A stretch of 64,000 nt of DNA from Rhodospirillaceae bacterium. Lineage in GTDB: Bacteria > Pseudomonadota > Alphaproteobacteria > Rhodospirillales > Rhodospirillaceae. Positions 26,279 to 35,305 of this stretch are shown here, in pieces (position 1 is the first letter of the stretch; each line of letters starts with the position of its first letter). The stretch is from assembly GCA_029243545.1 (NCBI GenBank), contig JAQWRV010000011.1, positions 186,001 through 250,000 on the forward strand. The letters are read 5' to 3'. The notes beneath the pieces were generated by a model that saw only the letters and a program-made list of their open reading frames with translations, was not told the origin of the DNA and ran no database searches. The position numbers were made by a program, and so were the translations under genes.

Positions 26279-27931
26279 ATGAACGAGGGCGCTCTTGGTA
26301 TGTTGCAAAGCCTGCTTGGTCCGGACGGGGTTATCACCGATCCTGAAGATCTGGCCTACTACGCCACTGATATCTCCGGCGAAGGCGAGGTGTTGCCACT
26401 CTGCGTTATACGCCCCATCGCTGTGGATCAGTTGTGCCAGGCCGTTACGATTGCCAACGGCCTTGGTTTGCCCTTGGTGCCGCGTGGCGGTGGCATGTCC
26501 TACACCCAGGGCTATTTGCCAGAGCAGCCCAATTCGGTGATGGTTGATCTCGGCGCGCTCAATCAAATCGAAGACATCAATGAAGGGGACATGTATGTCA
26601 CCGTCCAGGCTGGATGCACCTGGGCGACCCTATATGACGCGCTGAAAGAGCGCGGCCTGCGCACACCCTATTTTGGCCCTTTGTCGGGCATGTCGTCCAC
26701 GGTCGGCGGCGCGGCCAGTAACAACTCAACCTTCTTTGGCTCTGGTACCCACGGCGCCATGTCCGAAAGCGTGCTCGGTCTTGATGTTGTTATGGCCGAT
26801 GGGTCCTTGTTGGAAACCGGTGCCTCTGCAGCGGACGGACGCAATCCGTTCCTGCGCTCTTTCGGACCCGATCTGTCAGGTTTGTTTTTGGGTGACTGCG
26901 GCGCCTTCGGCATTAAGGCGCGGGTGACGCTGCGGCTCATCGCTCTGCCTGCGGTGGAAGACTATTTGTCTTATGCATTCGAGCGCATTGAAGACATCGC
27001 CTTAGCCCACGTCGCCTTGGCCAAGGAGAATATCGTTGCCGAGCAATGGGGCATAGACCCAGTCGGCAACCAACATTTAGCCGCCAAAGGGTTCGATTTT
27101 CTCGAAGGCCTCGGCTTCGTTAAAGACGTCGCTGCTGCATCCGCCGGCGTGCTTCAAACCCTTCGCTCTGTCGGCAAATTAGCGATTGAAGGCCACCGTG
27201 CTGTAGATCGCTCAGGCTATGCCTTGCATGCGGTGGTTGAGGGCCAGGACGATAAGGAGGTCGACTGGAAGGCGGATCGCGTGCGCCGCATCTTAGGGCC
27301 TATGGCGCAGCGCGAATTACCAAACACCATTCCCCAAGTCACCCGGGCCAAACCCTTCCGTCCCATCAAAGCGCTGCTCGGTCCCGAAGGGGAGAACTGG
27401 CTGCCGGTGCATGGATTATTTCCGTTGTCCCGTGCGGAGGAAGTCTCAGCCGTGACTGATGAGTATTTCTCTCGCCACCACGAACTCATGGCCAAACACA
27501 ACATCACGTTCTCGTACCTGACCGGTGCGTCGTCCACGTCGTTCCTAATTGAGCCCATGTTTTATTGGAAGGACCGCTTGCACCCCTTCCACATGCGCCA
27601 TATCACTGAAGTTCAGAAAGCGAAATACGGCAAAACGCCTGCCGATGAAGAAACCCGTGAGCAGGTGATGAAACTGCGGCGCGACCTTGCCGGCCTGTGG
27701 GATGCCTTTGGCGCCAGCCATCATCAGATGGGCCGCCACTATGCTTATGCCAGCCAGTTGTCCTCCGCCGCGCGGGCATCCGTCATCGCCGTCAAAGCAG
27801 CTCTCGACCCCAGGGGTATCATGAACCCTGGCGTGCTCGAGCTTACGGGCGACGGTGACGGCCTCAAGAAAATGACCAAGTTCCCTGAGTTTCCGCAGGA
27901 CCTGCTGAGGGATATGAGAAATGTGATTTAG
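26279..27931 (+). CDS. FAD-binding oxidase (vanillyl-alcohol-oxidase / GlcD superfamily)
   Basis: This 550-residue flavoprotein has a PCMH-type FAD-binding domain (about 35-220) with PLVPRGGGMSYTQGY, VTVQAGCTWATLYDAL and SSTVGGAASNNSTFFGSG. A substrate-capping domain ending with a KAALDPRGIMNPGVL segment follows. Family members oxidise alcohols, phenols such as vanillyl alcohol or p-cresol, or 2-hydroxy acids. The His or Tyr used for covalent flavin linkage cannot be confirmed here. AAGGA lies upstream of ATG 26279. Placement 19 bases after livF ties it to the uptake operon. It probably oxidises the imported compound or an intermediate. Confidence 0.85.
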   Translation: MNEGALGMLQSLLGPDGVITDPEDLAYYATDISGEGEVLPLCVIRPIAVDQLCQAVTIANGLGLPLVPRGGGMSYTQGYLPEQPNSVMVDLGALNQIEDINEGDMYVTVQAGCTWATLYDALKERGLRTPYFGPLSGMSSTVGGAASNNSTFFGSGTHGAMSESVLGLDVVMADGSLLETGASAADGRNPFLRSFGPDLSGLFLGDCGAFGIKARVTLRLIALPAVEDYLSYAFERIEDIALAHVALAKENIVAEQWGIDPVGNQHLAAKGFDFLEGLGFVKDVAAASAGVLQTLRSVGKLAIEGHRAVDRSGYALHAVVEGQDDKEVDWKADRVRRILGPMAQRELPNTIPQVTRAKPFRPIKALLGPEGENWLPVHGLFPLSRAEEVSAVTDEYFSRHHELMAKHNITFSYLTGASSTSFLIEPMFYWKDRLHPFHMRHITEVQKAKYGKTPADEETREQVMKLRRDLAGLWDAFGASHHQMGRHYAYASQLSSAARASVIAVKAALDPRGIMNPGVLELTGDGDGLKKMTKFPEFPQDLLRDMRNVI

Positions 27932-28137
27932 CGCACGTAGCTATCGTGCAGCTACGGAGCTGGCAGGGAGACACGATGTAAGACCTATCCCTTAACCCCG
28001 AACAGAAAAAATCGCCGCTTTTATCAGTAGGTGCGAGGGTGTTTCTGGGAAGTGTTTTCTTTTTCTGATTTACGGTGTAGTTGGCGGGCACCGGTTCTTC
28101 TTTGACCGACACAAAACGGGTTTAAGGCCGATAAAAA
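27932..28137. other. Intergenic region with a small hairpin after the FAD oxidase
   Basis: Six bases after the stop codon, GTAGCT (27937-27942) and AGCTAC (27950-27955) can form a hairpin with a seven-base loop. No T-tract follows, so a terminator is only possible. The remaining roughly 180 bases are AT-richer and end in AAGG before the dienelactone hydrolase start. They may carry a promoter for the second part of the catabolic region, but no clear -35/-10 pair can be given. Confidence 0.4.
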
Positions 28138-28812
28138 ATGACGAAGCCTCAGCTCACAACCATCACCACCCGCGCTGGGCGTGAATCGACCGCCATGGTC
28201 GCGCTGCCAGACAAAACACCTGCACCGGGCATGGCGTTGTTCCACGCTTTTCTTGGGCTGACCCAGGAGTTCATCGACTTCGCTGAATGCTATGCCAGCA
28301 AGGGCTACATCGCAGTGGCGCCGGATTTTTATAATGGCGAGACCACCCGAGACTTCGATGCCGCCTATGAATTGATGGGTGCCATGGACGAAGAGGTGTG
28401 CACCGATATGGCCGTCTCCTGGGTGGACTGGATGCACGCGCACGACGGATGCAGCGGCCGTGTTGGCACCGTCGGTTGGTGCCTCGGCGGCACCTGGTCA
28501 CTGAATACATCGTTGGCGACACCCATCGATGCCTCCGTGGTCTATTACGGCAGCGTTGCCAAAACCAAAGATGCATTAAGCGCGCTCAGAGGTCCCGTGC
28601 TCGGCCACTTCGGCACGCAAGACGAATACTTCGGCAAGGATATGGTCGACGCCTTCGAAGTGGAGATGGATAAAGCGGGTAAGCCTTACGTCGATCATTG
28701 GTACGAAGCCGATCATGCCTTTGCTAATACCGGCGGCGCGCATTATCACGAAGAGTCGGCAGAATTGGCCGACACCCGCACATTCAGATTCTTTGAAGAA
28801 CACTTAACCTAA
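28138..28812 (+). CDS. Dienelactone hydrolase family protein
   Basis: This 224-residue alpha/beta hydrolase carries the family triad: Cys115 in VGWCLGG, Asp162 in GTQDEYF and His193 in EADHAF. In the chlorocatechol pathway such enzymes open dienelactones to maleylacetate; other relatives hydrolyse esters or small lactones. The use of Cys rather than Ser as nucleophile is typical of true dienelactone hydrolases. It lies inside the catabolic region on the same strand as the neighbouring oxidoreductases. No ring-cleaving dioxygenase is encoded beside it, so the usual chloroaromatic pathway is not demonstrated. Confidence 0.88.
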   Translation: MTKPQLTTITTRAGRESTAMVALPDKTPAPGMALFHAFLGLTQEFIDFAECYASKGYIAVAPDFYNGETTRDFDAAYELMGAMDEEVCTDMAVSWVDWMHAHDGCSGRVGTVGWCLGGTWSLNTSLATPIDASVVYYGSVAKTKDALSALRGPVLGHFGTQDEYFGKDMVDAFEVEMDKAGKPYVDHWYEADHAFANTGGAHYHEESAELADTRTFRFFEEHLT

Positions 28813-28818
28813 GGCGTC

Positions 28819-28841
28819 ACCTTCGGACTTGTTTCGAAGGT
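28819..28841. other. Hairpin between dienelactone hydrolase and aldehyde dehydrogenase
   Basis: ACCTTCG (28819-28825) and CGAAGGT (28835-28841) form a perfect seven-base stem with a nine-base loop, seven bases after the stop codon. There is no T-rich tail, so it may be a weak or rho-assisted terminator or an mRNA-stabilising hairpin. Confidence 0.4.
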
Positions 28842-28924
28842 CTAGGGCCTAAGATAATGATCTTGGTATCTACCCTATATGCTCTGACCCAATCCGATCA
28901 TGATGAATGGAGAAAGATATACCG

Positions 28925-30379
28925 ATGACTAGCCCTTTCGGCGACCGGCTCATGTTTATCGACGGCGAGATGACCCCCGGCGCCAGTGGTGAGTGGGTCA
29001 CGTCCCTTAACCCGGCGACCGAAGAGCCCATTGGCCGCGTCCCGGCGGCGTCACCCGAAGACGTCAATGCGGCGATTGCTTCTGCCAAGGCCGCCCAGCC
29101 GGCCTGGGCTGCCAAGTCTATCTTTGAACGGGGTGCGTTGTTGCGCGCGCTGGCCGTTGAGTTTCGCGCGCGGGCGCAAGACATCCTCACCATGGAGGCT
29201 ACGGATACCGGCAACACCATCTCCAAGCTTGGTGCAGACGTGCAGATCGCGGCGGCCTATTTGGAATACTTCGCGGGTCTGGCGACGGAAATGAAAGGCG
29301 ATACGGTACCGGCGTCGCCCGGCAATATTCATTTCTCCTTGCGCGAACCCTACGGCGTGGTGGCGCGCATCGTTCCCTTCAATCATCCCTTCATGTTTGC
29401 CGGCGCGCATCTGGCCTCGCCGCTGACGGCGGGCAATGCCGTTGTCGTCAAAACGCCCGAAACCAGTCCGCTCACCGGATCACTGCTGGCAGAGTGTTGT
29501 AAAGAGGTGCTGCCGCCCGGCGTGGTCAACATCATCTCCGGCTATGGCTTGCCCGCTGGCGATACGCTGGTGCGGCATCCCGCCATTCATCGCATCGGCT
29601 TCACCGGCTCTGTGCCGACGGGCCTCGCCATTCAACGGGCGGCGGCGGAAACCTCGGTCAAACATGTGTCTTTGGAGCTGGGCGGTAAGAACCCGCTGAT
29701 GGTTTTTCCTGATGCGGATCTCGATAAAGTCGTAGACGCCTCGATCGCCGGTATGAATTTCTCCTGGGCCGGGCAGTCCTGCGGTTCCACCAGCCGCATC
29801 TTGGCGCACGAAAGTGTTTACGACGAACTGGTGGAGCGCGTCGCCGCGCGCACCGATGCGGTTGTGGTCGGCGACCCGCTCGACCCCGCATCTGAAATGG
29901 GACCGGTGAATTCCAAGGGGCACTATGAACGGGTGCTCGGCTTTGTTGAAGGCGGTCGCCGCGACGGTGCAAAATTGGTGGCGGGCGGGCAACGCCCTAC
30001 AGGGGACGACTTCAAAAAAGGCTATTGGCTCCGGCCCACTGCCTTCGCAGATGCCACCATGGATATGGAAGTGGCCCGCGAAGAAATCTTCGGCCCCGTG
30101 GTCGCTATGCTCAAATGGTCGACCCGGGAAGAGGCGGTGCAGATGGCCAACGCTACCGCCTATGGCCTGACAGCGGCGATCTACACCAATGATCTCCAGG
30201 CCGCCATGACCACGGCTCAAGAGGTGGAGTCAGGCTATGTGTGGGTCAATGGCGTCGCCCAGCACTATGTGGGCCTGCCCTTTGGCGGGGTGAAAAACTC
30301 CGGCCTCGGCGGCGAGGAGGCACTGGATGAACTGTTGAGTTACACCCGCACCAAAACCGTCAACATTTTGCTATCTTAG
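28925..30379 (+). CDS. NAD(P)-dependent aldehyde dehydrogenase
   Basis: This 484-residue enzyme has all the catalytic features of the family: Asn153 in VPFNHP, the NAD-binding IGFTGSVPTG, Glu251 in LELGGKNP and the nucleophile Cys286 in GQSCGSTSR. It oxidises an aldehyde to the acid, with a sequence type close to betaine-aldehyde-like and semialdehyde dehydrogenases. ATG 28925 is chosen because GGAGAAAG lies at ideal distance; an upstream ATG at 28907 would place that motif inside the gene. The FAD monooxygenase follows after four bases, so they form an operon. The true aldehyde is unknown but likely an intermediate of the island's pathway. Confidence 0.93.
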   Translation: MTSPFGDRLMFIDGEMTPGASGEWVTSLNPATEEPIGRVPAASPEDVNAAIASAKAAQPAWAAKSIFERGALLRALAVEFRARAQDILTMEATDTGNTISKLGADVQIAAAYLEYFAGLATEMKGDTVPASPGNIHFSLREPYGVVARIVPFNHPFMFAGAHLASPLTAGNAVVVKTPETSPLTGSLLAECCKEVLPPGVVNIISGYGLPAGDTLVRHPAIHRIGFTGSVPTGLAIQRAAAETSVKHVSLELGGKNPLMVFPDADLDKVVDASIAGMNFSWAGQSCGSTSRILAHESVYDELVERVAARTDAVVVGDPLDPASEMGPVNSKGHYERVLGFVEGGRRDGAKLVAGGQRPTGDDFKKGYWLRPTAFADATMDMEVAREEIFGPVVAMLKWSTREEAVQMANATAYGLTAAIYTNDLQAAMTTAQEVESGYVWVNGVAQHYVGLPFGGVKNSGLGGEEALDELLSYTRTKTVNILLS

Positions 30380-30383
30380 CGCT

Positions 30384-31622
30384 ATGACGATTGAACAAGA
30401 CCGTATTCTCATTGCCGGCGGCGGACCGGTGGGCATGATCACCGCGCTGCGCTTGGCCCAGCAGGATATCCCCGTAGTGGTGTTTGACGCCCAAGCGGAA
30501 ACGCCTACGGCTCATCGTGCAGCGACCACTCATTCCTCCACGTTGGATCTGCTGGATACGGTTGGTCTCGCCGATACCGTCATCGAGCAAGGCCTGACCG
30601 CGCGCTACTTCCAATATCGCTACCGCAAAACCAATGAAGTGTTCGCCGAGTTTGATTTCGGCCGTCTGGAAGGGGAAACCAACCACCCCTACGCCGTACA
30701 GCTGGAGCAGCATAAGACCGTCGAAATTGCTTTGGCGGCGGCTGAAAAGTTTCCCCACTTCGCGTTTCACCGCAAGCATGCAGTTACTGACGTCATCAAC
30801 GGTGATGATCATGTAGAGGTGGTTGTGCAAACGCCGGACGGTGCGAAAAACACCTGGCGCGGACGCTATCTCATCGGTTGTGACGGTGGCCGCTCCACCG
30901 TGCGCAAATCCCAAGGTATAGATTTCCCCGGGTTCACCTGGGAGGAACGCTTCATCATCGTCGCCTCGTATTTTGATTATGAAGAGGCCGACAATTATCG
31001 CTACCGCAATTACCTTGCCGACCCTGATATGTGGTGCTCGGTGTTTAAAATTCCCGGGCCAAGGGACCCGGCCAACACCAAGGGTATGTGGCGCAACTTA
31101 TTTCCGGTGATGACCGACGCCCCGGACGATGTGGTCACCTCCGAAGAACACATCCGCGGCCTCATTGATGACTGTTTTCCCTTCGCTAAGAATTTGGAGA
31201 TCATTCACCGCAATCTCTACAGCGTGCATCAGCGCGTGGCGGAGAGCTTTCACAAAGGCCGTGTCATGCTTGCCGGCGACGCTGGACACATCAACAATCC
31301 ACTTGGCGGCATGGGCATGAACTCGGGCATCGCTGACGGCCTCAACCTGGCGGAAAAGGTGGGCCAGGTGTGGCGTGGTGAGGTCACCGGCGATCAAGCG
31401 TTATTCGCCCAATACGACCGCCAGCGCCGCCCCTTGGCGCAGAAATATGTGCAGGCGCAATCGATCCAGAACAAAGAGACGCTGCAGGCCAAAGACCCAG
31501 CCAAAGCCACCGCGCGCTTCGAAGAGATGCGTAGGGCATCGGAAGACCCTATCCGTCACAAAGCATTCTTGATGAATGCCTCGCTGATCAACATGGTGCG
31601 TGAAGCGGCAGCGATTGAGTGA
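30384..31622 (+). CDS. FAD-dependent aromatic-type monooxygenase
   Basis: This 412-residue flavoprotein has the Rossmann motif ILIAGGGPVGMITALRLA (about 7-24), the DG motif GCDGGRSTVR (about 163-172) and GDAGHINNPLGGMGMNSGI (about 297-315). These are the three hallmarks of group A flavoprotein hydroxylases. Such enzymes (PheA, MhpA and 4-hydroxybenzoate hydroxylase types) hydroxylate aromatic rings using NAD(P)H and oxygen. It is shorter than the MhpA/TfdB types that carry a C-terminal thioredoxin-like domain. It follows the aldehyde dehydrogenase by four bases. Its presence is the best hint that the island handles an aromatic or heterocyclic substrate, though related enzymes act on other molecules. 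Confidence 0.88.
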   Translation: MTIEQDRILIAGGGPVGMITALRLAQQDIPVVVFDAQAETPTAHRAATTHSSTLDLLDTVGLADTVIEQGLTARYFQYRYRKTNEVFAEFDFGRLEGETNHPYAVQLEQHKTVEIALAAAEKFPHFAFHRKHAVTDVINGDDHVEVVVQTPDGAKNTWRGRYLIGCDGGRSTVRKSQGIDFPGFTWEERFIIVASYFDYEEADNYRYRNYLADPDMWCSVFKIPGPRDPANTKGMWRNLFPVMTDAPDDVVTSEEHIRGLIDDCFPFAKNLEIIHRNLYSVHQRVAESFHKGRVMLAGDAGHINNPLGGMGMNSGIADGLNLAEKVGQVWRGEVTGDQALFAQYDRQRRPLAQKYVQAQSIQNKETLQAKDPAKATARFEEMRRASEDPIRHKAFLMNASLINMVREAAAIE

Positions 31623-31739
31623 GGCTGCGTTGTTCCTCGGAAATCAGCGCTTTGTATTGTTAAGGCACTGAAAAACCATAATAGTCCGCCCGTTGCTTTT
31701 GCCCTGGGGCCCCGCGCCCGGTTGCACTAAGGTCCCGTG

Positions 31740-32540
31740 ATGTTTTTCTTTCCGTTTCGTGATGACAATCCCCACAACATAACCCCCATCGTCACCTGGT
31801 GTCTGATTGCTATTTGCGTCGCCACATTCATCTGGCAGACACAGTTGGGAGAACCATCGGGCCGCCTTGCCGTTTTGGCCTACGGCGTCATCCCAGCTGA
31901 CCTGTTTGGGCTGGCTGAACTTGATCCCATTATTTCACCGCTTCCGGCGTGGATGACCATCTTCACCTCCATGTTTCTGCACGGCAGCTGGACTCACCTC
32001 GGTGGCAACATGCTCTATCTGTGGATCTTCGGCGACAACGTGGAAGCGTCCATGGGCCGTCTGCGGTTTCTGCTGTTTTATCTCAGTTGTGGAGTCATTG
32101 CAGCGCTGGTGCAGAGCATCGCAGCACCGTCCTCTACGCTGCCTATGATTGGTGCGTCGGGCGCTATTGCCGGTGTCGCAGGTGCGTACCTAATGCTTCA
32201 TCCCCGCGCTAACATCCGCGTGTTTGTCTGGATCATCATTTTCTTCACGGTGATGAATGTGCCAGCATGGATTGTGCTCGGCTTCTGGTTCTTGGGTCAG
32301 GTGCTCAGCCAGGCAGCATCAACAGCCGGGCAGGGGGGCGTTGCCTTCTTGGCGCACATCGGCGGCTTCATCGCGGGGGTGATTTTGATCTTTAAACTGC
32401 GGCTTCCCGGCGTGCCTGTGTTCGGTAGGCCCGTCTCTCAAGCCTTCGCCCGTGAGTCCGGTGGCGTGATTTCCCGCACTACATCCCGGCGCCGCAGCGG
32501 CAGTGTCCCGCCCACAGGACCGAAAGGCCCATGGGAGTAG
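31740..32540 (+). CDS. Rhomboid-family intramembrane serine protease
   Basis: This 266-residue membrane protein has about six membrane segments and the rhomboid active-site features: MFLHGSWTHLGGNMLYL (about 78-94), the nucleophile in GASGAIAG (Ser140) and the partner His206 in AHIGGF. These proteases cut substrate proteins within the membrane. ATG 31740 has AAGG upstream; GTG 31737 is three bases earlier and less likely. The basic, Ser/Thr-rich C-terminal tail is cytoplasmic and without known motif. It is convergent with the PhyH gene, and their stop codons are back to back. Confidence 0.92.
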   Translation: MFFFPFRDDNPHNITPIVTWCLIAICVATFIWQTQLGEPSGRLAVLAYGVIPADLFGLAELDPIISPLPAWMTIFTSMFLHGSWTHLGGNMLYLWIFGDNVEASMGRLRFLLFYLSCGVIAALVQSIAAPSSTLPMIGASGAIAGVAGAYLMLHPRANIRVFVWIIIFFTVMNVPAWIVLGFWFLGQVLSQAASTAGQGGVAFLAHIGGFIAGVILIFKLRLPGVPVFGRPVSQAFARESGGVISRTTSRRRSGSVPPTGPKGPWE

Positions 32541-33698
32541 CTACGTGTCCGGCTGATTCATTTTCAGCCTATGAATTACCATTTGCTGAACGTAACCGGT
32601 GGCTTGCTTCCAATTGGCAGCATCTAGCGCATGGAATTTGGCCGGGTCAAACAGGCTGTGGTGGGTTGAAAATTCCTGATGCTGTTTTGCTATTTTGTGG
32701 AGCCGCTCATAGACTGACTTGAGAGCATCAGCATCAACACCGGATGTTTTTAGATCCTCAATCTGCACACAAAGGCTGACCAGGAGTCCGTCCTGACGCA
32801 AGCAGGTTTCTCCCAACAGGTTTTGAACACTTGGGTCGTCTGAACACGCCACCGCATACGGGGCAAGACGCCTGCTGACTTGTGTTTGGGTGCAAAATTT
32901 AATGTAAAGGTCGACGGCCTCACTGATTGCGCCATAGTCAAAAAAGATGGCGTTGCGCGGTCCCGGTGGCGGCAGAAACTGCGATGGATTGTCTTGGGTC
33001 AAAGCCGCCTCTTCGCGCGGATGCAGGCAACGGCTTGGATCATTTTGTAAGCGCTTCGCGCCGGCACCATGCACCAAAGCAATATTCCAAATCACCAAAT
33101 CACCCGGCTGTGTCGCAATGATATGGATAAACTCTTCAGCCTTCGCGTCGGGTTTTGAAGCGGGCGGAATGCGCACGGCGCTAAACTCGTCGGCAGCCGA
33201 CGTATCGAAGTCAGTCGTCCAAAGATGAGATCCAGGGGCGACGCGCACCCCGCCACTGCCGTTTGTGTAATCCTGCATATAAATGGCAAACCGGTACGCC
33301 GGGAACGGCGTTTCGCCGTCCCGGTCCGGATACCCGCCCAGCACATCGGGCCGGCCGGCCGCGTCCGTATGCAGGGCTGTGTAGGGAGACTGCGTGAGGG
33401 GTCCAATCTCAGGCTCATAGTTGATTGATCCGTTGGTGTAATACACCAGGCCTTGCCCCAGCAGAGCCTCGGCGGTTTCTCTGATGCGCGGATGAGCCAC
33501 CAGCCAATTCAACGCTGGACAACTCAATGGGTCGGGTTTGAGTGCGCCAAATTGTTGTTCTGTCTCGATGAGTCCGTCTTGGATGCGCTGCACCTCTTCT
33601 GCGTCAAAGAAGCCTTTGATCAAACAAACGCCGTCGCGCTTGCACATCTCTGCTATCGTGGCGGGAACAAATGTTTCAATGGTGTGTGACCAGGTCAT
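32541..33698 (-). CDS. Phytanoyl-CoA dioxygenase (PhyH) family protein
   Basis: This 385-residue protein shows the Fe(II)/2-oxoglutarate oxygenase facial-triad pattern HTD in ALHTDAAGR (about residues 116-120) and the distal His in ALVHGAG (about 213). VAPGSHLW follows the sheet, and GDLVIWN precedes the second His. PhyH enzymes hydroxylate acyl-CoAs or small metabolites. The C-terminal 130 residues extend beyond the core and are not recognisable. The gene is isolated, with about 165 bases upstream and no partner, so its link to the nearby catabolic island is only by proximity. Confidence 0.83.
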   Translation of the reverse strand: MTWSHTIETFVPATIAEMCKRDGVCLIKGFFDAEEVQRIQDGLIETEQQFGALKPDPLSCPALNWLVAHPRIRETAEALLGQGLVYYTNGSINYEPEIGPLTQSPYTALHTDAAGRPDVLGGYPDRDGETPFPAYRFAIYMQDYTNGSGGVRVAPGSHLWTTDFDTSAADEFSAVRIPPASKPDAKAEEFIHIIATQPGDLVIWNIALVHGAGAKRLQNDPSRCLHPREEAALTQDNPSQFLPPPGPRNAIFFDYGAISEAVDLYIKFCTQTQVSRRLAPYAVACSDDPSVQNLLGETCLRQDGLLVSLCVQIEDLKTSGVDADALKSVYERLHKIAKQHQEFSTHHSLFDPAKFHALDAANWKQATGYVQQMVIHRLKMNQPDT

Positions 33699-33864
33699 CG
33701 CAGCTTACGGAGTCCTCAAATCACTACGCTCGAATAGGGTTTTCCATGGCAGATGGTATACTATAGCGAATCAATTAATAGATTGCCGAGGGGGCGTAGC
33801 AACCACGTCTGATTTGTAAACAGGACAGCAGCACGATCCGGCAGAAGGAAAGCCCGCCAAACAT

Positions 33865-34314
33865 GTGTACCTTTTTTGTCTGTTCAGCATGTACCTACCT
33901 ATATCAATACTGATTACACCTGCATCGGAAGAGTCAACAGCCCGTATGGTCCAGGCTGGCGGTGATATTGCTCTTGCTGTCATTGGGTTCGCCACTATAG
34001 TCATCTCGTTCATGTATAGTGACAGTGGGCACCCCTGGCTTGATGCTCACGGCTGTTTTCAAATCCGCACCTTCTGGATCAATAACCTTTTCATAATCAT
34101 TGCCGTAGTTCTCATCGCATTAAGTGAGGATTATGATATTGCAATCGCGTCGCTATCGTCGTTGCAATCTCCACAAGGTATTGTCTTAAGAATTACGGTA
34201 ATTTTTATAATCTACCACGCTATTTGGTGGCTCGTTCGTAATGTAAAGGGCTACAAACGTGTCGTGCGTGACCAGCCTATCCCCAATCCAGCGAGCTGGT
34301 TCTTCGGGGGCTAA
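33865..34314 (+). CDS. Small membrane protein of unknown function
   Basis: This 149-residue protein is predicted to have about four membrane segments (roughly 3-18, 33-52, 70-88 and 108-125) and ends in a polar, Arg-rich tail with NPASWFFGG. The segment HPWLDAHGCFQIRTFWINNL is reminiscent of DUF4870-type small membrane proteins, but the match is weak and I do not assign the family. The reading frame begins with GTG 33865; ATG 33889 is an alternative start. Base composition is AT-richer than its neighbours. It lies between the PhyH gene and xerC without operon partners. Confidence 0.5.
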   Translation: MYLFCLFSMYLPISILITPASEESTARMVQAGGDIALAVIGFATIVISFMYSDSGHPWLDAHGCFQIRTFWINNLFIIIAVVLIALSEDYDIAIASLSSLQSPQGIVLRITVIFIIYHAIWWLVRNVKGYKRVVRDQPIPNPASWFFGG

Positions 34315-34332
34315 AACTATTTCCTCGGACTC

Positions 34333-35289
34333 TTAATCGCCGCGCTTCGCACGAGGATGTGCATCGTCGTAAACGGCACGCAACTTGGCTTCATCGACAG
34401 CCGTGTAACGCTGCGTTGTCGATAATGAGGCATGTCCCAGCAGTTCCTGAATGGTGCGCAAGTCGCCGCCATTGGCCAGCAGGTGTGTGGCAAAGCTGTG
34501 CCGGAGTGCGTGTGGTGTTGCCGTGTCTCCCAGCCCAAGCAGGGTGCGGATTTTGCGGACCTGCCGCTGGACAACACCGGGGTTGAGGCGCCCGCCACGG
34601 CTGCCGACAAATAGTGGATTGTCGTCGCTCAAGCCGTGAGGGCAGGCGGCGCGGTAAGCGCTAATCGCCTCGGCTACAATCGGCAGAACCGGCACGACGC
34701 GTTGTTTGTTGCCTTTGCCGATTACCCGTAACGTTCCGTCTTTACTCAGGTCCGGGCCTATATCGCTGACGTTCAGGTCCAGCGCTTCACCGATGCGCAA
34801 ACCGCAGCCGTATAGCAGCAGCATGATCGCCATGTCCCGCTTGGCCAGCCAGGGTTCGTCCTGCATTTCACCCGCCATCTTGACTGCTGCCAAAGCATCG
34901 TCGGGGGTCAACGCTTTGGGAATGCTGGACGGGATCTTGGGCGTGCGCAATGTATCGATGGCCGGGTTGTGCACCAGGCCGTTGCGGTCCAGGAAGCGGA
35001 AAAAATTGCGGACGGTGCTAAGACCGCGGGCGATGGAGGTGCGGGCCAGACCTTTGGTATTGCGCCGGGCGAGATAGCTGCGAAAGTCCGCAGGTGCCAA
35101 AGACTGTAATTCTTCCAGTGTCGGCTCACCGCCAAGATGATCCGAAAGAAAGGCAAAAAACGTGGCCAGATCACGGCGATAGGCATCGGTGGTGTTGGCA
35201 GAGGCCCGGCGTTCGTTTTCAAGCCAGCGGCCCCATTCTGCAATGGCATCTTGAACGTCCTCCCCGACGCGAAAAATAATCAGTCCCAT
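34333..35289 (-). CDS. xerC: Tyrosine recombinase XerC
   Basis: This 318-residue site-specific recombinase has the complete active-site set: Arg165 (GCGLRIGEAL), Lys192 (GKGNKQR), His260 and Arg263 (HALRHSFATHLL), His286 (LLGHASL) and Tyr295 (TQRYT). The N-terminal core-binding SAM-like domain covers about 15-110. XerC acts with XerD at dif to resolve chromosome dimers. It is the last gene of a minus-strand set with DUF484 and transaldolase, an arrangement common in alphaproteobacteria. Length and context mark it as the housekeeping enzyme rather than a phage integrase. Confidence 0.93.
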   Translation of the reverse strand: MGLIIFRVGEDVQDAIAEWGRWLENERRASANTTDAYRRDLATFFAFLSDHLGGEPTLEELQSLAPADFRSYLARRNTKGLARTSIARGLSTVRNFFRFLDRNGLVHNPAIDTLRTPKIPSSIPKALTPDDALAAVKMAGEMQDEPWLAKRDMAIMLLLYGCGLRIGEALDLNVSDIGPDLSKDGTLRVIGKGNKQRVVPVLPIVAEAISAYRAACPHGLSDDNPLFVGSRGGRLNPGVVQRQVRKIRTLLGLGDTATPHALRHSFATHLLANGGDLRTIQELLGHASLSTTQRYTAVDEAKLRAVYDDAHPRAKRGD

Positions 35290-35305
35290 GCCAGCGGCAC
35301 CACTT

